From: Pseudomonas hormoni
Lineage (GTDB): Bacteria > Pseudomonadota > Gammaproteobacteria > Pseudomonadales > Pseudomonadaceae
Direction of reading: 5' to 3'
Assembly (NCBI RefSeq): GCF_018502625.1
Contig: NZ_CP075566.1
Coordinates: 2,609,001 to 2,673,000, forward strand
Length of the DNA: 64,000 bases
Below, piece after piece: positions 8,737-18,292 of the stretch. The position numbers and the translations under genes are program-made. The stretch's first letter is position 1. Each line of letters starts with the position of its first letter. The notes under the pieces were generated by a model. That model worked only from the letters and a program-made list of their open reading frames with translations. It was not told where the DNA came from and searched no databases.

Positions 8737-9654
8737 AGCGGACTGATCCCTGAAAAAGTCATTTCCCGGCTGCGCGCAAAGCTCGATCATCCAGTCAACG
8801 AACACCCGTACCCGCCGCGACAACTGACGGTGAGGAGGATAAAGCGCCGTCAACGGCATCCCCGGTGGCGGCACTTCCCTCAGCACCTCGATCAAACCAC
8901 CCTCCCTGATACGCCGGGCCACGTGATAGTACGGCGCCTGCACCAACCCATACCCGGCCTCGCACGCCGCCAGATAACCATCGGCACTGTTGACCGAGAC
9001 ATGCCTGGGCAGATTGACCGGCTGTAGCTGGCCATCGACGACAAATTCCAGCCCGTAGCGTTTGCCGTTGCTGGCGACGTACTCCACCATTTGATGCCCC
9101 GCCAGATCGGCCAAACCCTGTGGCGTGTCATGGCGCTGCAAATAATCGGGGCTGGCGCAGGTGACCTGGTCCAGCATCACCAGCGGCCGCGCCACCAATG
9201 AGTCATCGAGAGACGCGCCGCCGCGCAACACGCAATCGACACCTTCGCGAATCAGGTCGACAGGCCGGTCATTCAAACCGATTTCCACTTCGATCAAGGG
9301 ATAGCGAGCGGTGAATTGCGGCAATGCCGGGATCACCACCAAACGCCCTATGCCCGCGGGCATGTCCACGCGCAACAGACCTTTGGGGTTGTGCCGCGCG
9401 GCGGAGAACACCGCTTCGGTTTCCTCAAGGTCCGCCAGCAACCGCACGCAACGAGGGTAATAGGCGGCGCCGTCGAGGGTCAGGCTGATCTGCCGCGTGG
9501 TGCGTTGCAGCAGTTGCACCCCCAGATGGCTTTCCAGCTGCTTGATCAGAATGGTCACCGACGCACGGGGAATTTGCAGACTGTCTGCCGCCTTGGCAAA
9601 GCCGCCCAGTTCGACGATTCGGGTGAACACGCGCATGGCGTTGAAACGGTCCAT
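8731..9654 (-). CDS. LysR-family transcriptional regulator
   Basis: The product has an N-terminal helix-turn-helix ([23 protein letters not shown], residues 15-37) and a periplasmic-binding-protein-like effector domain after about residue 90, with total length 307, typical for LysR. I chose ATG 9654 (MDRFNAM), the usual start in this subgroup; a GTG four codons upstream is also possible. It is divergent from an aldo/keto reductase gene with 116 bases between them, so that gene is the likely target. The CrgA-like LysR subgroup often controls adjacent oxidoreductases. The inducer is unknown. Confidence 0.88.
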   Translation of the reverse strand: MDRFNAMRVFTRIVELGGFAKAADSLQIPRASVTILIKQLESHLGVQLLQRTTRQISLTLDGAAYYPRCVRLLADLEETEAVFSAARHNPKGLLRVDMPAGIGRLVVIPALPQFTARYPLIEVEIGLNDRPVDLIREGVDCVLRGGASLDDSLVARPLVMLDQVTCASPDYLQRHDTPQGLADLAGHQMVEYVASNGKRYGLEFVVDGQLQPVNLPRHVSVNSADGYLAACEAGYGLVQAPYYHVARRIREGGLIEVLREVPPPGMPLTALYPPHRQLSRRVRVFVDWMIELCAQPGNDFFRDQSAR

Positions 9655-9770
9655 TGTTTTTTGCACCGACTGATTATTTAGAAATAACGAATAGTGATAG
9701 CAGTTTTAACCGGTTTATCTCATTTCTGTCGAGACTGACAATGGGCTTCACATCACAGGGAGCTGATTTC

Positions 9771-10766
9771 ATGCAAACACGTCAACTGGGCAAGAACGGT
9801 CCACAGGTCAGTGCAATCGGTCTGGGCTGCATGGGCATGACCGATTTCTACACGACGGGCGTCGACACCCGCGAGGCCACGGCCACCCTGCACCGGGCGC
9901 TGGAGTTGGGCATCAACCTGCTCGACACCGCCGACATGTACGGCCCGCATACCAATGAGGAGCTGATCGGCAAGGCCATCGCCGGCAAGCGCGATCAAGT
10001 GTTTCTGGCGAGCAAGTTCGGCATCGTCCGCGATCCGGGAGATTCAACGGCCCGCGGGGTTAACGGCCGACCGGACTACATTCGCGCCTCAATCGACGGC
10101 ACCCTCAAGCGCCTCGGTGTCGACACACTGGACTTGTATTACCAGCACCGTATCGACCCGCAAGTGGCCATCGAGGAAACCATCGGCGCCATGGCCGGTC
10201 TGGTAAAGGCCGGCAAGGTGCGTTACCTGGGAATGAGCGAGGCTTCGGCGGCAACGCTGGAACGGGCGAACAAGGTCCATCCGATCAGTGCGCTGCAAAG
10301 CGAATACTCGTTGTGGAGCCGTGACCAGGAAGAAAACGGCTGTCTGGCCGCGTGTCAGCGGCTGGGTATCGCCTTTGTGCCTTACAGCCCATTGGGTCGG
10401 GGGTTTCTGACCGGCGCACTGAAAAGCGCGGATGATTTTGCGGCAGACGACTACCGTCGTTTCAGTCCACGGTTCCAGGGCGACAACTTCGCAAAAAACC
10501 TATTGCTGGTGCAGCAGGTTCAGGACCTGGCGGCAGAAAAAGGCGTGACGGCGGGCCAACTTGCACTGGCGTGGGTGCTGGCTCAGGGTGAATACCTGAT
10601 CCCGATTCCGGGGACCAAACAGCGCAGGTATCTGGAAGAGAACGTGGCGGCGCTGGACGTAAAACTCAGTCGCGAAGAGTTGCTCGCACTGGAAGCGATC
10701 TTTCCGGCGAATGCCACGGCCGGTTTGCGCTACCCCGAAGAAGTCATGAAGTTGCTTGACCGTTGA
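9771..10766 (+). CDS. Aldo/keto reductase
   Basis: The 331-residue cytoplasmic NADPH-dependent oxidoreductase shows the family tetrad: Asp52 and Tyr57 in [17 protein letters not shown], Lys82 in LASKFG, and the His in YYQHRID. The C-terminal [13 protein letters not shown] is the cofactor-binding segment. The ATG at 9771 is preceded by GGGAG at correct spacing; the longer frame from 9654 runs into the divergent promoter. It resembles the AKR13/YajO-like group acting on aldehydes and ketones, but the substrate cannot be told. Regulation by the divergent LysR protein is likely. Confidence 0.9.
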   Translation: MQTRQLGKNGPQVSAIGLGCMGMTDFYTTGVDTREATATLHRALELGINLLDTADMYGPHTNEELIGKAIAGKRDQVFLASKFGIVRDPGDSTARGVNGRPDYIRASIDGTLKRLGVDTLDLYYQHRIDPQVAIEETIGAMAGLVKAGKVRYLGMSEASAATLERANKVHPISALQSEYSLWSRDQEENGCLAACQRLGIAFVPYSPLGRGFLTGALKSADDFAADDYRRFSPRFQGDNFAKNLLLVQQVQDLAAEKGVTAGQLALAWVLAQGEYLIPIPGTKQRRYLEENVAALDVKLSREELLALEAIFPANATAGLRYPEEVMKLLDR

Positions 10767-10772
10767 TCTGCG

Positions 10773-10804
10773 ACTGGCCCGTTCGGTTACCTGAACGGGC
10801 CAGT
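10773..10804 (+). terminator. Long perfect hairpin after the aldo/keto reductase
   Basis: ACTGGCCCGTTC (10773-10784) and GAACGGGCCAGT (10793-10804) form a 12-bp stem with an 8-base loop directly after the stop codon. There is no clear T-tract, so it may work with Rho or mainly protect the 3' end. Confidence 0.6.
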
Positions 10805-10850
10805 ACCCTCTACCGCTCGTCAATTCGCCCCAACCTTGCACGATCGTACC

Positions 10851-10877
10851 TAAAGCTCGACATCTGCAGGCCGATAG
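10851..10877 (+). promoter_or_regulatory. FliA (sigma-28) promoter of the chemoreceptor gene
   Basis: TAAAGCTC at 10851-10858, an 11-base spacer, and GCCGATAG at 10870-10877 match the flagellar sigma-28 consensus TAAAGTTT-N11-GCCGATAA almost completely. It lies 58 bases upstream of the chemoreceptor ATG, so expression is probably coupled to the flagellar regulon. Confidence 0.85.
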
Positions 10878-10935
10878 CCCTTTGAAGCGCCGAAAAATAC
10901 TCCAATAAGAACGCTGCTAAAAAGGACCCGGCTCC

Positions 10936-12927
10936 ATGCCCGCATTCCGCACCATTCAGGCTCGCTACACACTGTTTCTGGTCCTGTTCATTCTGCTGCT
11001 GTCCATTCTCACGGTGGTCGGGATCAGCCAGTTGGTCGCGCCGAAACTGCGCCACACCGAAGAACAAGTAGCCCTCAATCGCATCGCTGAAGTCGCCGAG
11101 CAAATCCAGGGTGAACTGAACAAGGTTCAGGCGCAACAGCGCAGCATCACCCAGACCATTCCTCTGCTCGACAGCGCCGCCATCGACACCGTTCTGCCGG
11201 GGCTGGTCGATCAGTACGGGGAACTGAAAGTCTTCGGCGGCGGCATCTGGCCCCTGCCCGGCCAGCGTGAAGCCGGGCGCAACAAATTCAGCACCTTCTG
11301 GCACCGCGATGCCTCGGGCAAGCTGGCGGTGAACACCTTCTGGAACAGCGACGCCGCGCCCAACTATTACGACCAGACCTGGTACAAGGGCGGCATGCAA
11401 ACCCCGCGCGGACAATGCGCCTGGGCGGCGGCCTATAAAGATGACGCCAGCGCCGAGCCACGCACCAATTGCGCCATGGCCATTCAGAAAAACGGCGCGG
11501 CGTACGGCGTGTCGACCATCGACGTGACCCTGGGTTTCTTCAACGATCTGGTGGCGCGCAAGGAAAAAGACCTCGGCGCCGAAATGCTGATCATCGAGGC
11601 CGACGGCAAGATCATCAGCAACAGCTCGCGCATCAGCGGGCCGATCGTGCTGAAGAACATCAGTGAACTGGCCGGCAACTCACCCTTCGCCAGTCAAGTT
11701 AAGGCTGGCCTGCAAAACCGTGATCGGTCGCAGCGCGTCGAGTTCGACAACAACGGTGAATCCAGCACTTTCTTCATGCGCCCGATCGAAGGCACGCCGT
11801 GGTTTCTTGCCACCGCACTGCCGACCAAACTGATCACCGCCCAGCGCGACGACGTGCTCAGCACGCTGAGCCTGCTGCAGATTCCGATGGTGATCCTGCT
11901 GGTGTTGCTGCAAATCTACGCGATCCGCCAGTTGGTACAGCGCATGAAAGCCCTGAAGGCCAATATCGACGCGCTGTCTGCCGGTGACGCCGACCTGACC
12001 AAACGCATCACCATCCGCGCCGAAGATGAACTGGGCGCCATCGGCCACTCGGTCAACGCCTTCATCGCGTACCTGCAGAACATGATCGGCGAAGTCACCC
12101 AGGCTACCGGAGCCATGGCGTCCAGCCTCGATAACCTGCAACGCACGTCCGCGCACACCAGCCAGATTCTGGTGCGTCACGCTTCGGAAACCGATCAGAC
12201 CGTCACCGCGATCACCGAAATGAGTTCGACCGCCGAAAGCGTTGCGCAAAATGCGGCTGAAACCGCTGCATTTACCCAACGCGCCAACGAAAACGCCGAC
12301 CGTTCGCGGGTGGTCGTGGGCGAAGCCTCCAGCAGTGTGATCGCGCTGATCGACGAAGTGGCCAGCGCCACCCACAAAGTCGAAAGCATGCAACAGGACG
12401 CCCAACGCATCACCGAGATTCTCGGGGTGATCGGCGCCATCGCCGGGCAAACCAACCTGCTGGCCCTCAACGCGGCGATTGAAGCGGCCCGCGCCGGTGA
12501 GCAGGGACGCGGTTTTGCGGTGGTGGCCGATGAAGTCCGCGCCCTCGCCGCCCGCACCCAGGCCAGCACCTCGGAAATCAACGAGATGCTCACACGCCTG
12601 ACCCAGGGCGTGAGCTCGTCGGTCAGCGCGATGGAAAACACTCAGGCCAGCTGCCAATCGGCGGCCGATGCCACAGCGCGGGTCAACACCGGGCTGGATG
12701 AAATGGCCGGCTCCGTCAGCCACATCAACAGCCTCAGCACCCAGATCGCCACCGCCGCCGAACAGCAAAGTGCCGTGACCGAAGAGATCAACCGCAGCAT
12801 GGTGCAAATCCGCCACATGGTGGATGAACTGGTGAAAAGCGGTCAGGCGAGCGAGCTGAATACTCGGCAGTTGCTGGAGGCCAACACACGCGTCAGCGCG
12901 ATCATGGGACGCTTCAAAGTCCGCTGA
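10936..12927 (+). CDS. Methyl-accepting chemotaxis protein with Cache sensor
   Basis: This 663-residue receptor has a first membrane helix at about residues 10-32 and a large periplasmic sensor with Cache-type features ([25 protein letters not shown]). A second membrane helix lies near 312-332, followed by a HAMP domain and the cytoplasmic signalling hairpin, whose tip around residue 501 reads [20 protein letters not shown]. It relays ligand binding to CheA/CheW and so to the flagellar motor. AAGGA precedes the ATG, and a FliA promoter lies upstream. The ligand is not predictable here; Cache sensors commonly bind amino acids or organic acids. Confidence 0.93.
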   Translation: MPAFRTIQARYTLFLVLFILLLSILTVVGISQLVAPKLRHTEEQVALNRIAEVAEQIQGELNKVQAQQRSITQTIPLLDSAAIDTVLPGLVDQYGELKVFGGGIWPLPGQREAGRNKFSTFWHRDASGKLAVNTFWNSDAAPNYYDQTWYKGGMQTPRGQCAWAAAYKDDASAEPRTNCAMAIQKNGAAYGVSTIDVTLGFFNDLVARKEKDLGAEMLIIEADGKIISNSSRISGPIVLKNISELAGNSPFASQVKAGLQNRDRSQRVEFDNNGESSTFFMRPIEGTPWFLATALPTKLITAQRDDVLSTLSLLQIPMVILLVLLQIYAIRQLVQRMKALKANIDALSAGDADLTKRITIRAEDELGAIGHSVNAFIAYLQNMIGEVTQATGAMASSLDNLQRTSAHTSQILVRHASETDQTVTAITEMSSTAESVAQNAAETAAFTQRANENADRSRVVVGEASSSVIALIDEVASATHKVESMQQDAQRITEILGVIGAIAGQTNLLALNAAIEAARAGEQGRGFAVVADEVRALAARTQASTSEINEMLTRLTQGVSSSVSAMENTQASCQSAADATARVNTGLDEMAGSVSHINSLSTQIATAAEQQSAVTEEINRSMVQIRHMVDELVKSGQASELNTRQLLEANTRVSAIMGRFKVR

Positions 12928-12943
12928 CTTGAGAACGCAGCTC

Positions 12944-13081
12944 CCTGTGGCGAGGGAGCTTGCTCCCGCTGGGCTGCGAAGCGGCCCCCTTTAACATTCA
13001 ACACGGTGCTAGTTGTTAATTCGCGCAACCTGGTTTGCGCCTGCTGCGCAGGTGAGCGGGAGCAAGCTCCCTCGCCACAAC
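12944..13081. repeat. Inverted repeat pair (TGTGGCGAGGGAGCTTGCTC family)
   Basis: The left arm TGTGGCGAGGGAGCTTGCTC and its complement at 13060-13079 bracket about 90 bases that include shorter GC-rich inverted segments. It is one of five copies of this family in the window and lies between the chemoreceptor and DUF411 genes. The open frames crossing it are translations of repeat DNA. Confidence 0.85.
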
Positions 13082-13188
13082 AGCATGGCAACACCTGTAT
13101 CACTTCGAAACAATCTCCTGCCTCGTCGTTGGCTAAAGCAGTCAAAATGGCTCTTTTTTTGACCGCCATCCGAGTCGAGATATTTCCC

Positions 13189-13635
13189 ATGCGAACCCAC
13201 CTGCGTCTGGTCGCCCTGAGCGCCCTGTTCATTTCTTCCCTGGCCCAGGCCGCCGACCTGATCCCGATCGAAGTCCACCGCGACGCCAACTGCGGCTGCT
13301 GCAAAAAGTGGATCAGCCACCTGGAGGCCAACGGCTTCAAGGTCGAGGATCACGTTGAAGCCAACATGAGCGAATTCAAGCAACAGCACGGCGTGCCACC
13401 GCGTCTGGCGTCCTGCCACACCGGTTTGATCAACGGTAAATTCGTCGAAGGCCATGTCCCGGCCGATCAGGTGCTGGCCCTGAGCAAGCGCGATGACCTG
13501 TTGGGTGTGGCGGCCCCCGGGATGCCGATGGGTTCGCCGGGCATGGAAATGGACGGCATGAGCGATGCTTATCAGGTGATCGGCCTGAAAAAGGACGGCA
13601 CTGATGTGGTGGTGGCGGACTACGCTGCCCATTGA
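13189..13635 (+). CDS. DUF411 exported metal-binding protein
   Basis: The 148-residue product has a signal peptide (to about residue 21, SLAQAAD) and the DUF411 core: Cys35, Cys37 and Cys38 in NCGCCKKW, then ASCHTG (Cys76, His77) and an EGHVPAD motif. DUF411 proteins are found in copper and other metal resistance loci and are thought to bind metal in the periplasm. A Met-rich segment (GMPMGSPGMEMDGM) adds possible copper ligands. The ATG at 13189 gives the signal peptide; upstream frame extensions run into a repeat. It overlaps by one base with the following yqaA-like gene, so the two are co-transcribed. Confidence 0.82.
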   Translation: MRTHLRLVALSALFISSLAQAADLIPIEVHRDANCGCCKKWISHLEANGFKVEDHVEANMSEFKQQHGVPPRLASCHTGLINGKFVEGHVPADQVLALSKRDDLLGVAAPGMPMGSPGMEMDGMSDAYQVIGLKKDGTDVVVADYAAH

Positions 13636-14069
13636 TGTTCGGTGCGTATATCGGCCTGTTCTTCGCCGCGTTCGGTGCGGCGACCCTGTTGCCGTTGCAA
13701 TCCGAAGCCCTGCTGGTGGGGTTGTTGCTCAGCGAGCAGTATTGGCTCTGGTCGCTGCTGGCGGTCGCGACCCTGGGCAATGTCCTCGGCTCGCTGCTGA
13801 ACTGGTGGCTGGGGCGCGGTATCGAGCGGTTCCGCGACCGGCGCTGGTTTCCGGTCAGCCCGCAGCATCTGGAAAAGGCCCGGGGTCATTATCAGCGCTA
13901 CGGCCATTGGTCACTGTTGCTGAGTTGGGTGCCCGTTATCGGTGATCCGCTGACGCTGGTCGCTGGGGTGATGCGCGAGCCGCTAGGGCGTTTCCTTGTG
14001 ATCGTAACCCTCGCCAAAGGCGCCCGTTATGGCGTACTGGCCCTGGCGACCCTGGGCTGGATGAGTTGA
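13635..14069 (+). CDS. YqaA-family (DedA-like) membrane protein
   Basis: The 144-residue integral membrane protein has about four hydrophobic segments and the DedA/SNARE-associated signature: GNVLGSLLNWWLGRG, followed by SWVPVIGDPLTLVAGVMR. YqaA proteins are distant DedA relatives, a group linked to membrane lipid transport, but this branch lacks a defined function. The ATG overlaps the DUF411 stop codon (TGATG), which indicates translational coupling. Confidence 0.85.
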   Translation: MFGAYIGLFFAAFGAATLLPLQSEALLVGLLLSEQYWLWSLLAVATLGNVLGSLLNWWLGRGIERFRDRRWFPVSPQHLEKARGHYQRYGHWSLLLSWVPVIGDPLTLVAGVMREPLGRFLVIVTLAKGARYGVLALATLGWMS

Positions 14070-14154
14070 ACGATCATTCGCCGCGATTGCCTGTGTTTAA
14101 TGTCGCCCTAATCAGGCCGATCCAGCATCGGTCGATTTCCTGTGGAGTCTACCC

Positions 14155-15177
14155 ATGCCCCTCGCCCGCTCCCGTTGGCTACCCAGCCTGCTGCTGACCG
14201 CCGCACTGCCCGTCATCGCTGCCGAAGGCCCCGAGTACGGGCCGGAGCTGCAAGGCTTCGAGTATCCCTACACGGTCAAGCATTTCGCCTTTGAGTCCCA
14301 GGGCAAATCCCTGCAAATGGGCTACATGGACGTCGCCGCCCATGGCAAGGCCAACGGACGCAGCATCGTGCTCATGCACGGCAAGAATTTCTGCGGCGCC
14401 ACCTGGGACACGTCGATCAAGGCCTTGAGCGACGCCGGTTATCGGGTCATTGCCCCGGACCAGATCGGCTTCTGCACCTCCAGCAAACCGGACAACTACC
14501 AGTACAGCTTCCAGCAGCTGGCGACCAACACCCAGCAACTGCTCAAAGCCCTCGGCATCCAGAAAGCGACCCTGCTCGGACATTCCACCGGCGGCATGCT
14601 CGCGACCCGTTATGCACTGCAATATCCCGAGCAGGTTGAACAACTGGCCCTGGTCAATCCCATCGGCCTCGAAGACTGGAAAGACCTCGGCGTGCCCTAT
14701 CGCACGGTGGATCAATGGTACGAACGTGAGCTGAAACTGACCGCCGACGGCATCCGCACCTATGAACGCAACACCTACTACGGCGGTCGCTGGAAACCCG
14801 AATTCGATCGCTGGGTGGACATGCTCGCCGGCCTCAATAAAGGGCCGGGACATCAGCAAGTGGCGTGGAACTCGGCACTGATCTACGACATGATCTTCAC
14901 CCAGCCGGTGTACTACGAGTTCAAGGACCTGAAGATGCCGACGCTGTTGCTGATCGGCACGTCCGACACCACGGCCATCGGCAGCGACATCGCTTCGCCC
15001 GAGGTCAAGGCGAAAATCGGTCACTACGACGTGCTCGGCAAACAGGTGGCGAAGCTGATTCCCCGGTCGACACTGGTCGAATTCCCCGGCATGGGCCACG
15101 CGCCACAGATGGAAGAACCGGAAAAATTTCACCAGGCCCTGCTCGCCTGGCTGAACAAAACCAACCCCGTTCGTTGA
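14155..15177 (+). CDS. Exported alpha/beta hydrolase
   Basis: The 340-residue product starts with a signal peptide (LLLTAALPVIAAEG) and then shows an alpha/beta-hydrolase fold: oxyanion region VLMHGKNFCG, nucleophile Ser144 in LLGHSTGGML, a late Asp in GTSDTT and the catalytic His in GMGHAPQ. It probably acts in the periplasm on an ester or similar small substrate; the true substrate cannot be told. GGAG lies just before the ATG. A D-2-hydroxyacid dehydrogenase gene follows after 13 bases and is probably co-transcribed. Confidence 0.88.
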   Translation: MPLARSRWLPSLLLTAALPVIAAEGPEYGPELQGFEYPYTVKHFAFESQGKSLQMGYMDVAAHGKANGRSIVLMHGKNFCGATWDTSIKALSDAGYRVIAPDQIGFCTSSKPDNYQYSFQQLATNTQQLLKALGIQKATLLGHSTGGMLATRYALQYPEQVEQLALVNPIGLEDWKDLGVPYRTVDQWYERELKLTADGIRTYERNTYYGGRWKPEFDRWVDMLAGLNKGPGHQQVAWNSALIYDMIFTQPVYYEFKDLKMPTLLLIGTSDTTAIGSDIASPEVKAKIGHYDVLGKQVAKLIPRSTLVEFPGMGHAPQMEEPEKFHQALLAWLNKTNPVR

Positions 15178-15190
15178 TGAGGTAAGGCTG

Positions 15191-16144
15191 ATGGCTGTGC
15201 AGATTGCGGTGATCGATGACTGGCAGGATGTGGCGCGCAATGTCGTGGACTGGTCGGCGCTGGACGCCATTGGCCAGGTTGATTTTATCCATGATTACCC
15301 GGCCGACAACGAGACGCTGGCGGCACGCCTGGGTGAGTTTGAAGTGATCTGCGTGATGCGCGAGCGCACCCGGTTCGATGAGGATCTGCTGCGGCGGCTG
15401 CCGAAGCTCAAACTGCTGGTCACCGGCAGCATGCGCAACGCCGCGCTCGACCTCAAAGCCGCAGCCGCCCTCGGCATTCAGGTCAGCGGTACCGACAGCT
15501 ACAAACACGCCGCGCCGGAACTGACCTGGGCGCTGATCATGGCCGCGACCCGCAACCTTGTCGCAGAAGCCAACGCCCTGCGTGCCGGTAAATGGCAACA
15601 AGGTTTGGGGGGCGACCTGCACGGCAAGACCCTGGCAATTCTCGGTTTGGGTAGCATTGGCAAGCGAGTCGCCCAGTTCGGCCAGGTGTTCGGCATGCGC
15701 GTGATCGCCTGGAGTGAAAACCTGACCGCCGAACGCGCTGCCGAAGTCGGCGTGACCTATGTGAGCAAACAGGAACTGTTCGAACAGGCCGATGTGTTGT
15801 CGGTGCATCTGGTGCTGAGCGATCGTAGCCGAGGACTGGTCGACGCCGAAGCGCTGGACTGGATGAAGCCGACGGCGCTGCTGGTCAATACCGCTCGCGG
15901 ACCGATTGTGGATGAAGCAGCGTTGATCAAGGCGCTGCAGAAACAGCGCCTGGCCGGCGCAGCGCTGGATGTGTTCGAGCAGGAGCCCTTACCGGCTCAT
16001 CACCCGTTCAGGACGTTGGAGAATGTGCTGGCGACGCCGCATGTCGGGTATGTCAGCCAGCAGAATTACCATCAGTTCTTTTCGCAGATGATCGAGGATA
16101 TTCAGGCCTGGTCTGCTGGAACGCCGATTCGCCTTCTAAGCTGA
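15191..16144 (+). CDS. D-2-hydroxyacid dehydrogenase family protein
   Basis: The 317-residue NAD(P)-dependent enzyme has the substrate domain split around a Rossmann domain with LGLGSIGKRV (GxGxxG). Catalytic-region motifs are VNTARGPIVDEAAL and, near the end, ATPHVGYVS with the acid-base His. It reduces 2-keto acids or oxidises D-2-hydroxyacids; the substrate is undefined. AGG precedes the ATG and the gene follows the hydrolase closely. It differs clearly from the second family member in the window (kguD). Confidence 0.88.
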   Translation: MAVQIAVIDDWQDVARNVVDWSALDAIGQVDFIHDYPADNETLAARLGEFEVICVMRERTRFDEDLLRRLPKLKLLVTGSMRNAALDLKAAAALGIQVSGTDSYKHAAPELTWALIMAATRNLVAEANALRAGKWQQGLGGDLHGKTLAILGLGSIGKRVAQFGQVFGMRVIAWSENLTAERAAEVGVTYVSKQELFEQADVLSVHLVLSDRSRGLVDAEALDWMKPTALLVNTARGPIVDEAALIKALQKQRLAGAALDVFEQEPLPAHHPFRTLENVLATPHVGYVSQQNYHQFFSQMIEDIQAWSAGTPIRLLS

Positions 16145-16160
16145 TACCGCGTCATCGTTC

Positions 16161-16235
16161 ATCGCTAGCAGGCTAGCTCCCACAGTGGATCTCCAGTGTT
16201 CACGAGATCCCTGTGGGAGCTAGCCTGCTAGCGAT
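16161..16235. repeat. Perfect 25-bp inverted repeat (ATCGCTAGCAGGCTAGCTCC family)
   Basis: ATCGCTAGCAGGCTAGCTCC begins the left arm (16161-16185) and its complement closes the right arm (16211-16235). The pair separates two convergent genes and may act as a shared 3' hairpin; there is no T-tract. Confidence 0.85.
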
Positions 16236-16250
16236 GGCCGCACCACCGAT

Positions 16251-17021
16251 CTAAATGACTTTCACCGCCACAAACGCCGCCGTCACATACGGCACCGTCA
16301 CCACATCCTTGCCCCGCAGCTCAGGCTCGGCATCAATCAACGCCCGCACCTGCTCATCCACCTTCGCCCGCTCCACTGCCGGCAATGCCGAGACGAAACT
16401 GGTGGAGCGCACGCGGTTGAAAATCACATCTTCCGGCGAGCCCGTATGCCCATGGCTGAACTCCTGCTCTTGCAGCGGTCCGAACGCAGCATGCGGAAAT
16501 GCCCGACGCCAGGCTCCGGTGTAGAAACGCGGAGTGTCGCCCTCCAGCGCATTGACGATCGCATCCAGTCTGGGCACCCAGCTCACGCAAGTGTCGCGCG
16601 AGTTCCACACCAGCCCCAGCTTGCCGCCGGGTTTGAGCACCCGGGCAATTTCAGTCAGGGCTTCGTCGCTGGCAAACCAGTGGAAGGCCTGGGCGCAGAT
16701 CACCACATCCACCGACGCGTCCGGCAGCGGCAGGTCCATGGCGGTGCCACTTACCGCCAATACATCAGGCCAGGCTTCGGATAATTTTTCGAGCATCTGC
16801 GGCACCGGCTCCACGGCAATCACCTGCGCCCCGGTCGCCACCAGCTGACCGGTGAACTTGCCAGTCCCGGCGCCCAGATCGACCACGGATTTATCCGCGT
16901 TCAAACCCAGCGTGCCTGTCAGCCAGTCGGCCACTTGCGGGGGATAATCCGGACGACCGCGAACGTAGGTGTCTGCGGCAGTTTTGTAACCGGCGGCCGC
17001 TGAGTGATGGACCTGTTTCAT
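16251..17021 (-). CDS. Class I SAM-dependent methyltransferase
   Basis: The 256-residue protein has methyltransferase motif I (VVDLGAGTGKF, residues 46-56), an acidic loop AVEPVPQML for the ribose, motif IV region VVICAQAFHWF, and RVLKPGGKLGLVWNSRD. The AQAFHWF form is typical of the UbiE/Coq5-like Methyltransf_11 group found in many uncharacterised bacterial enzymes. The substrate is unknown. It is divergent from a cytochrome b561 gene, with a 137-base shared upstream region. Confidence 0.88.
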   Translation of the reverse strand: MKQVHHSAAAGYKTAADTYVRGRPDYPPQVADWLTGTLGLNADKSVVDLGAGTGKFTGQLVATGAQVIAVEPVPQMLEKLSEAWPDVLAVSGTAMDLPLPDASVDVVICAQAFHWFASDEALTEIARVLKPGGKLGLVWNSRDTCVSWVPRLDAIVNALEGDTPRFYTGAWRRAFPHAAFGPLQEQEFSHGHTGSPEDVIFNRVRSTSFVSALPAVERAKVDEQVRALIDAEPELRGKDVVTVPYVTAAFVAVKVI

Positions 17022-17158
17022 GACAAAGCTCCGTAACGACTTCGAACGCTGTCGAGCATAGCGCCTCGATTTGCGCTTTCCTTGAAAAGACCGCCAGAAA
17101 GAAATGAATAATTGTTCACCCTGCGGTGTTCACCTGCCATCGCATATGAGGATTGCCC

Positions 17159-17719
17159 GTGAACGACCTGAACCCGGATTCGCCGATACGTTATGACCGC
17201 CTGACCATGGCGCTGCACTGGCTGACCGCCGTGCTGGTGATCGGCATGTTCGCCAGCGCCCAGGTCTGGGAACAACTGGCCAAGGGCACGCCACTGCGCA
17301 AGGAGTTGCAGGCATTGCATATTTCCTGCGGCATCCTGCTCGCGGTGATCGTCATCACCCGACTGCTCTGGCGTCTGTCCCGGGGTCGGCGCTTGCCGCC
17401 CGCCAATCGGGGCGTCATGAATATGACGGCGAAGACCGCTCACCTGGCGCTCTATGCGTTATTGCTGAGTCAGATCGTGCTCGGTTTCCTGTTTCGCTGG
17501 GCCCAGGCAGAACCATTCAACTTTTTTGGCCTGTTCGATGTCTCAACCTTGATCAGCTTCGATAAAAGCATGAAATCGGTGTTCGGCGGCCTGCACGAAC
17601 AGGTGGCGTGGGCCATCGTGATTCTGGCCGGGCTGCATGCGCTCATGGCGTTGGTACACCATTACGGCTTGCGTGATAACACGTTGCGCCGCATGTTGCC
17701 GGGGCGTGGTTTGAACTGA
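17159..17719 (+). CDS. Cytochrome b561-type diheme membrane protein
   Basis: The 186-residue protein has four membrane helices. Candidate heme-ligating histidines are His20, His54, His146 and His160, placed as in the CybB family of electron carriers. I chose the GTG at 17159, which has GAGGA six bases upstream; a TTG two codons earlier would overlap that site. The gene is followed after 26 bases by a TPR protein and then by a sigma/anti-sigma pair, so a four-gene transcript is plausible. It probably moves electrons between the quinone pool and a periplasmic partner. Confidence 0.87.
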   Translation: MNDLNPDSPIRYDRLTMALHWLTAVLVIGMFASAQVWEQLAKGTPLRKELQALHISCGILLAVIVITRLLWRLSRGRRLPPANRGVMNMTAKTAHLALYALLLSQIVLGFLFRWAQAEPFNFFGLFDVSTLISFDKSMKSVFGGLHEQVAWAIVILAGLHALMALVHHYGLRDNTLRRMLPGRGLN

Positions 17720-17745
17720 AACGAATAATCCTGTGGAGCTTCGCC

Positions 17746-18276
17746 ATGAATCGCCGTTTTGCTGTTTTTACCGCCCCGCTGCTGCTCGCCGCTGCGTTGT
17801 CCAGCTCCTTGGCATTGGCCAACGGCGATGACGAAGAACCCGCCAAGCCAAACTGCCCCAAAGGCCAGGTCTGGGACAGCAAATCGCAGAAATGCGTGAT
17901 GCAGAACAGCAGCCTCGTACCGGACGCCGACCGCACCGACTATGCTTACCGCCTGGCCAAGGACGGGCGTTATGAAGAAGCCCTGGCCTTGCTCGATACG
18001 CTGAAAAACCCGAACACCGCCAAAGCGCTCAACTATCGCGGCTATGCCACGCGTAAACTGGGGCACACCGACGAGGGCATCGGTTATTACCTGCAATCGG
18101 TCAAACTCGATCCGCAGTACGCGCAAGTCCGCGAATACCTCGGCGAAGCGTATGTGATCAAGGGCCGCCTGGACCTCGCGCAAGAGCAGTTGCAGCAGAT
18201 CAAATCGATCTGCGGCAGCACCTGCGAGGAATACCAGGACCTGGCCGAAGCCATCCACGATTCATCGAAAACCTGA
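17746..18276 (+). CDS. Exported tetratricopeptide-repeat protein
   Basis: The 176-residue product has a signal peptide (to about residue 25, SLALANG), a short Cys-containing segment (NCPKGQVWDSKSQKC), and two or more TPR units from about residue 63 (AYRLAKDGRYEEALALLDTL, then LNYRGYATRKLGHTDEGIGY). A C-terminal CGSTC pair may form a disulfide. TPR proteins mediate protein contacts; here it is probably periplasmic. It lies 16 bases before the sigma-factor start. Confidence 0.82.
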   Translation: MNRRFAVFTAPLLLAAALSSSLALANGDDEEPAKPNCPKGQVWDSKSQKCVMQNSSLVPDADRTDYAYRLAKDGRYEEALALLDTLKNPNTAKALNYRGYATRKLGHTDEGIGYYLQSVKLDPQYAQVREYLGEAYVIKGRLDLAQEQLQQIKSICGSTCEEYQDLAEAIHDSSKT

Positions 18277-18292
18277 CAGGACGGAGGTCGCC

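Noticed and set aside
13006..13188. N-terminal extension of the DUF411 protein
   Set aside because: The upstream codons come from a repeat element; the signal peptide starts at ATG 13189.
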